Origin: [Mycobacterium] nativiensis
GTDB lineage: Bacteria; Actinomycetota; Actinomycetes; Mycobacteriales; Mycobacteriaceae
NCBI RefSeq assembly: GCF_020172685.1
Contig: NZ_CP083986.1
Location: 971,890 to 1,015,727, forward strand
Direction of reading: 5' to 3'
Length of the DNA: 43,838 bases
Made by a program: the position numbers and the translations under genes. The notes under the pieces were generated by a model. That model had not been told where the DNA came from, searched no databases, and saw only the letters and a list, made by a program, of their open reading frames with translations. Below, in pieces: positions 42,772 through 43,838 of this stretch. Positions within the stretch are counted from its first letter, which is position 1. Each line of letters starts with the position of its first letter.

Positions 42772-43819
42772 CTAGATTGCCCAGGACCGGGCCGCGGATG
42801 CCAGGCCGTGTATCAGTGCGGCCGTGGCCGGCGGCAGACCGTCATCGCCGGGCGGCTGGCTGCGCGGGCTGATGCCCCGGATCCGCGGTGACAGTTCCAA
42901 CTGGGTGCCGCCGCCGCGAACCCGATTGACCGGATTGTCCGGGTGCAGGCCCCGCAACCCCGCCGGGATCTCGTCGAGGTCGGTGACCACCTGGTAGCCG
43001 GGCACCTGCAGGCAGCGGGCGAGATGTTCGGCCAGGCCGCGGTTGCCGCCACCGGCCAGCAGTTGGGTGCTGCGCTCGATGCGGCCGTAGCCGTGCAGCG
43101 ACACCACGACGTCGACATGGTCGAGGAATTCGGTGAGTCGCACCGACTCCTCGGCGAGGAAGCGGGCCGAGGGCAGATGGTGTGCGTACCCGTCGGGATG
43201 GCGCAGCAGGTACACCGATGCGCCGCAGGCTTGCGCGGCGCGTTCGGCGATCACCTCGGTCATCCGTTCCAGGCCACCGCCGTGAATCGCCAGGAAGCCG
43301 AACCGGGACCGCAGCCTGCTCTCCTCGATGACGTCGGGGTCGGCCAGCAGATCCGAAAGCGACTGTGGCCCTGACCCATTCGTATCAGGAAGGGGCAACG
43401 GCCAGCGGGCCGGATCCCAGCGGCGCAGGAACTCGATCCAGGTCTGCGGCAGTTCGTGCTCGGCGGCCGCGCTGATGATGCGTTCCAGATAGCCGGGCCG
43501 CGGCACACCGGGCTGCACCCGATGATCGATGTACACCCACGCCGGCGCCGGCCCGGTGGCGGTGTGCACCGTCAGCCGATCGCGGCGATAGCGCAGCGGG
43601 ACGCCTTCGGCGCGGTCCAACGTCGCCAGGTCCTCATCGGACACCCGCCACAACACGCCGTGTACGCGTGATCCGGGGAAGGGTTCGACGGTGGCGACAC
43701 CGCGCTCGTTGATCAGCCAATCGTGGTCGGCCAGCGTCGCCGGGCGCGGGTCGGACGCATCCGGGCAGCGACGCGTCATCTGCCGGCGGCACAGGTTGGA
43801 CCCGTACGCGAAGTAGGCG
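42772..43819 (-). CDS. Gamma-glutamylcyclotransferase / poly-gamma-glutamate hydrolase fusion (5'-truncated)
   Basis: At least 349 residues; the N-terminus is lost at the contig edge. Domain 1 (about the first 110 visible residues) is a GGCT-like fold: YFAYGSNL glycine/serine loop and LDRAEGVPLRYRR carrying the usual catalytic Glu. Domain 2 (about residue 150 to the end) matches the zinc-dependent poly-gamma-glutamate hydrolase family: FLAIHGGGLE (His and Glu ligands), VVVSLHGYG (His ligand) and GTQLELSPRIRG (catalytic Glu). Both activities act on gamma-glutamyl bonds, so one polypeptide could cut gamma-glutamyl chains and cyclise the fragments (inference). Residues MCIRDS at the apparent start are adapter translation and must be removed. 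Confidence 0.82.
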
Positions 43820-43838
43820 CTGTCTCTTATACACATCT
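43820..43838. other. Tn5/Nextera mosaic-end adapter (reverse complement)
   Basis: CTGTCTCTTATACACATCT is the reverse complement of the 19 bases at the start of the window. It is library sequence. The real genome ends at 43819. Confidence 0.97.

Overview
The window is a 43.8 kb high-GC contig (positions 20-43819) bounded at both ends by 19-nt Tn5/Nextera mosaic-end sequences left over from library preparation. Gene content and order identify a mycobacterium, most likely an environmental Mycolicibacterium-type species. From memory of M. tuberculosis, the order follows Rv0867c (rpfA) to about Rv0912: moaD2/moaA2, cspB, fadE10, Rv0875c-Rv0877, Rv0879c, Rv0881, Rv0882, sepH, serC, Rv0885, fprB, citA, gltA2, arfABC, prrBA, accD3, echA6, Rv0906, Rv0907, ctpE, Rv0909/Rv0910 and Rv0912. 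The PE/PPE genes of that region are absent. No rRNA, tRNA, IS element, prophage or CRISPR array was seen.

Layout. 20-2417: a 3'-truncated resuscitation-promoting factor gene behind a probable c-di-AMP riboswitch with a terminator-like element, then the moaA-moaD cofactor pair. 2631-6359: a cold-shock-domain protein, FadE10, a methyltransferase remnant and a Xi-class glutathionyl-hydroquinone-reductase-like enzyme that sits where M. tuberculosis has Rv0874c. 6341-12916: envelope and unknown-function genes (DUF2771, MFS, DUF3027, a secreted repeat protein, SRPBCC, DUF2530, an RNA methyltransferase, DUF2537, SepH), several with overlapping convergent ends. 13007-21671: central metabolism (SerC with a CRP site, a diiron protein, FprB, CitA, PdxH, MFS, GltA2). 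21677-24516: an FKBP, a BON lipoprotein resembling the ArfA N-terminal domain, and arfABC. 24536-26604: the PrrA-PrrB two-component system. 26674-30194: a heterodimeric ABC exporter with one degenerate ATPase site. 30226-33619: accD3 and echA6 diverging from a palindromic 28-bp promoter, then a metallo-phosphodiesterase. 33624-38288: a serine-hydrolase lipoprotein, CtpE and an Rv0909/Rv0910-type toxin-antitoxin pair. 38293-40474: an ABC-F gene with its own promoter, a 13-residue leader peptide and a hairpin that buries its ribosome-binding site, then a small membrane protein. 40488-43819: an SDR/TetR divergent pair, a luciferase-like F420 enzyme and a 5'-truncated fusion of gamma-glutamylcyclotransferase with poly-gamma-glutamate hydrolase.

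The most interesting signals are the ABC-F leader (probable drug-inducible translational attenuation), the GGCT/PGA-hydrolase fusion, the BON lipoprotein beside arfA, the duplicated module in ArfC, the symmetric leaderless accD3/echA6 promoter and the apparent catalytic Asp-to-Glu change in CitA. All family assignments are by eye from motifs and remembered homologues; no search was run.
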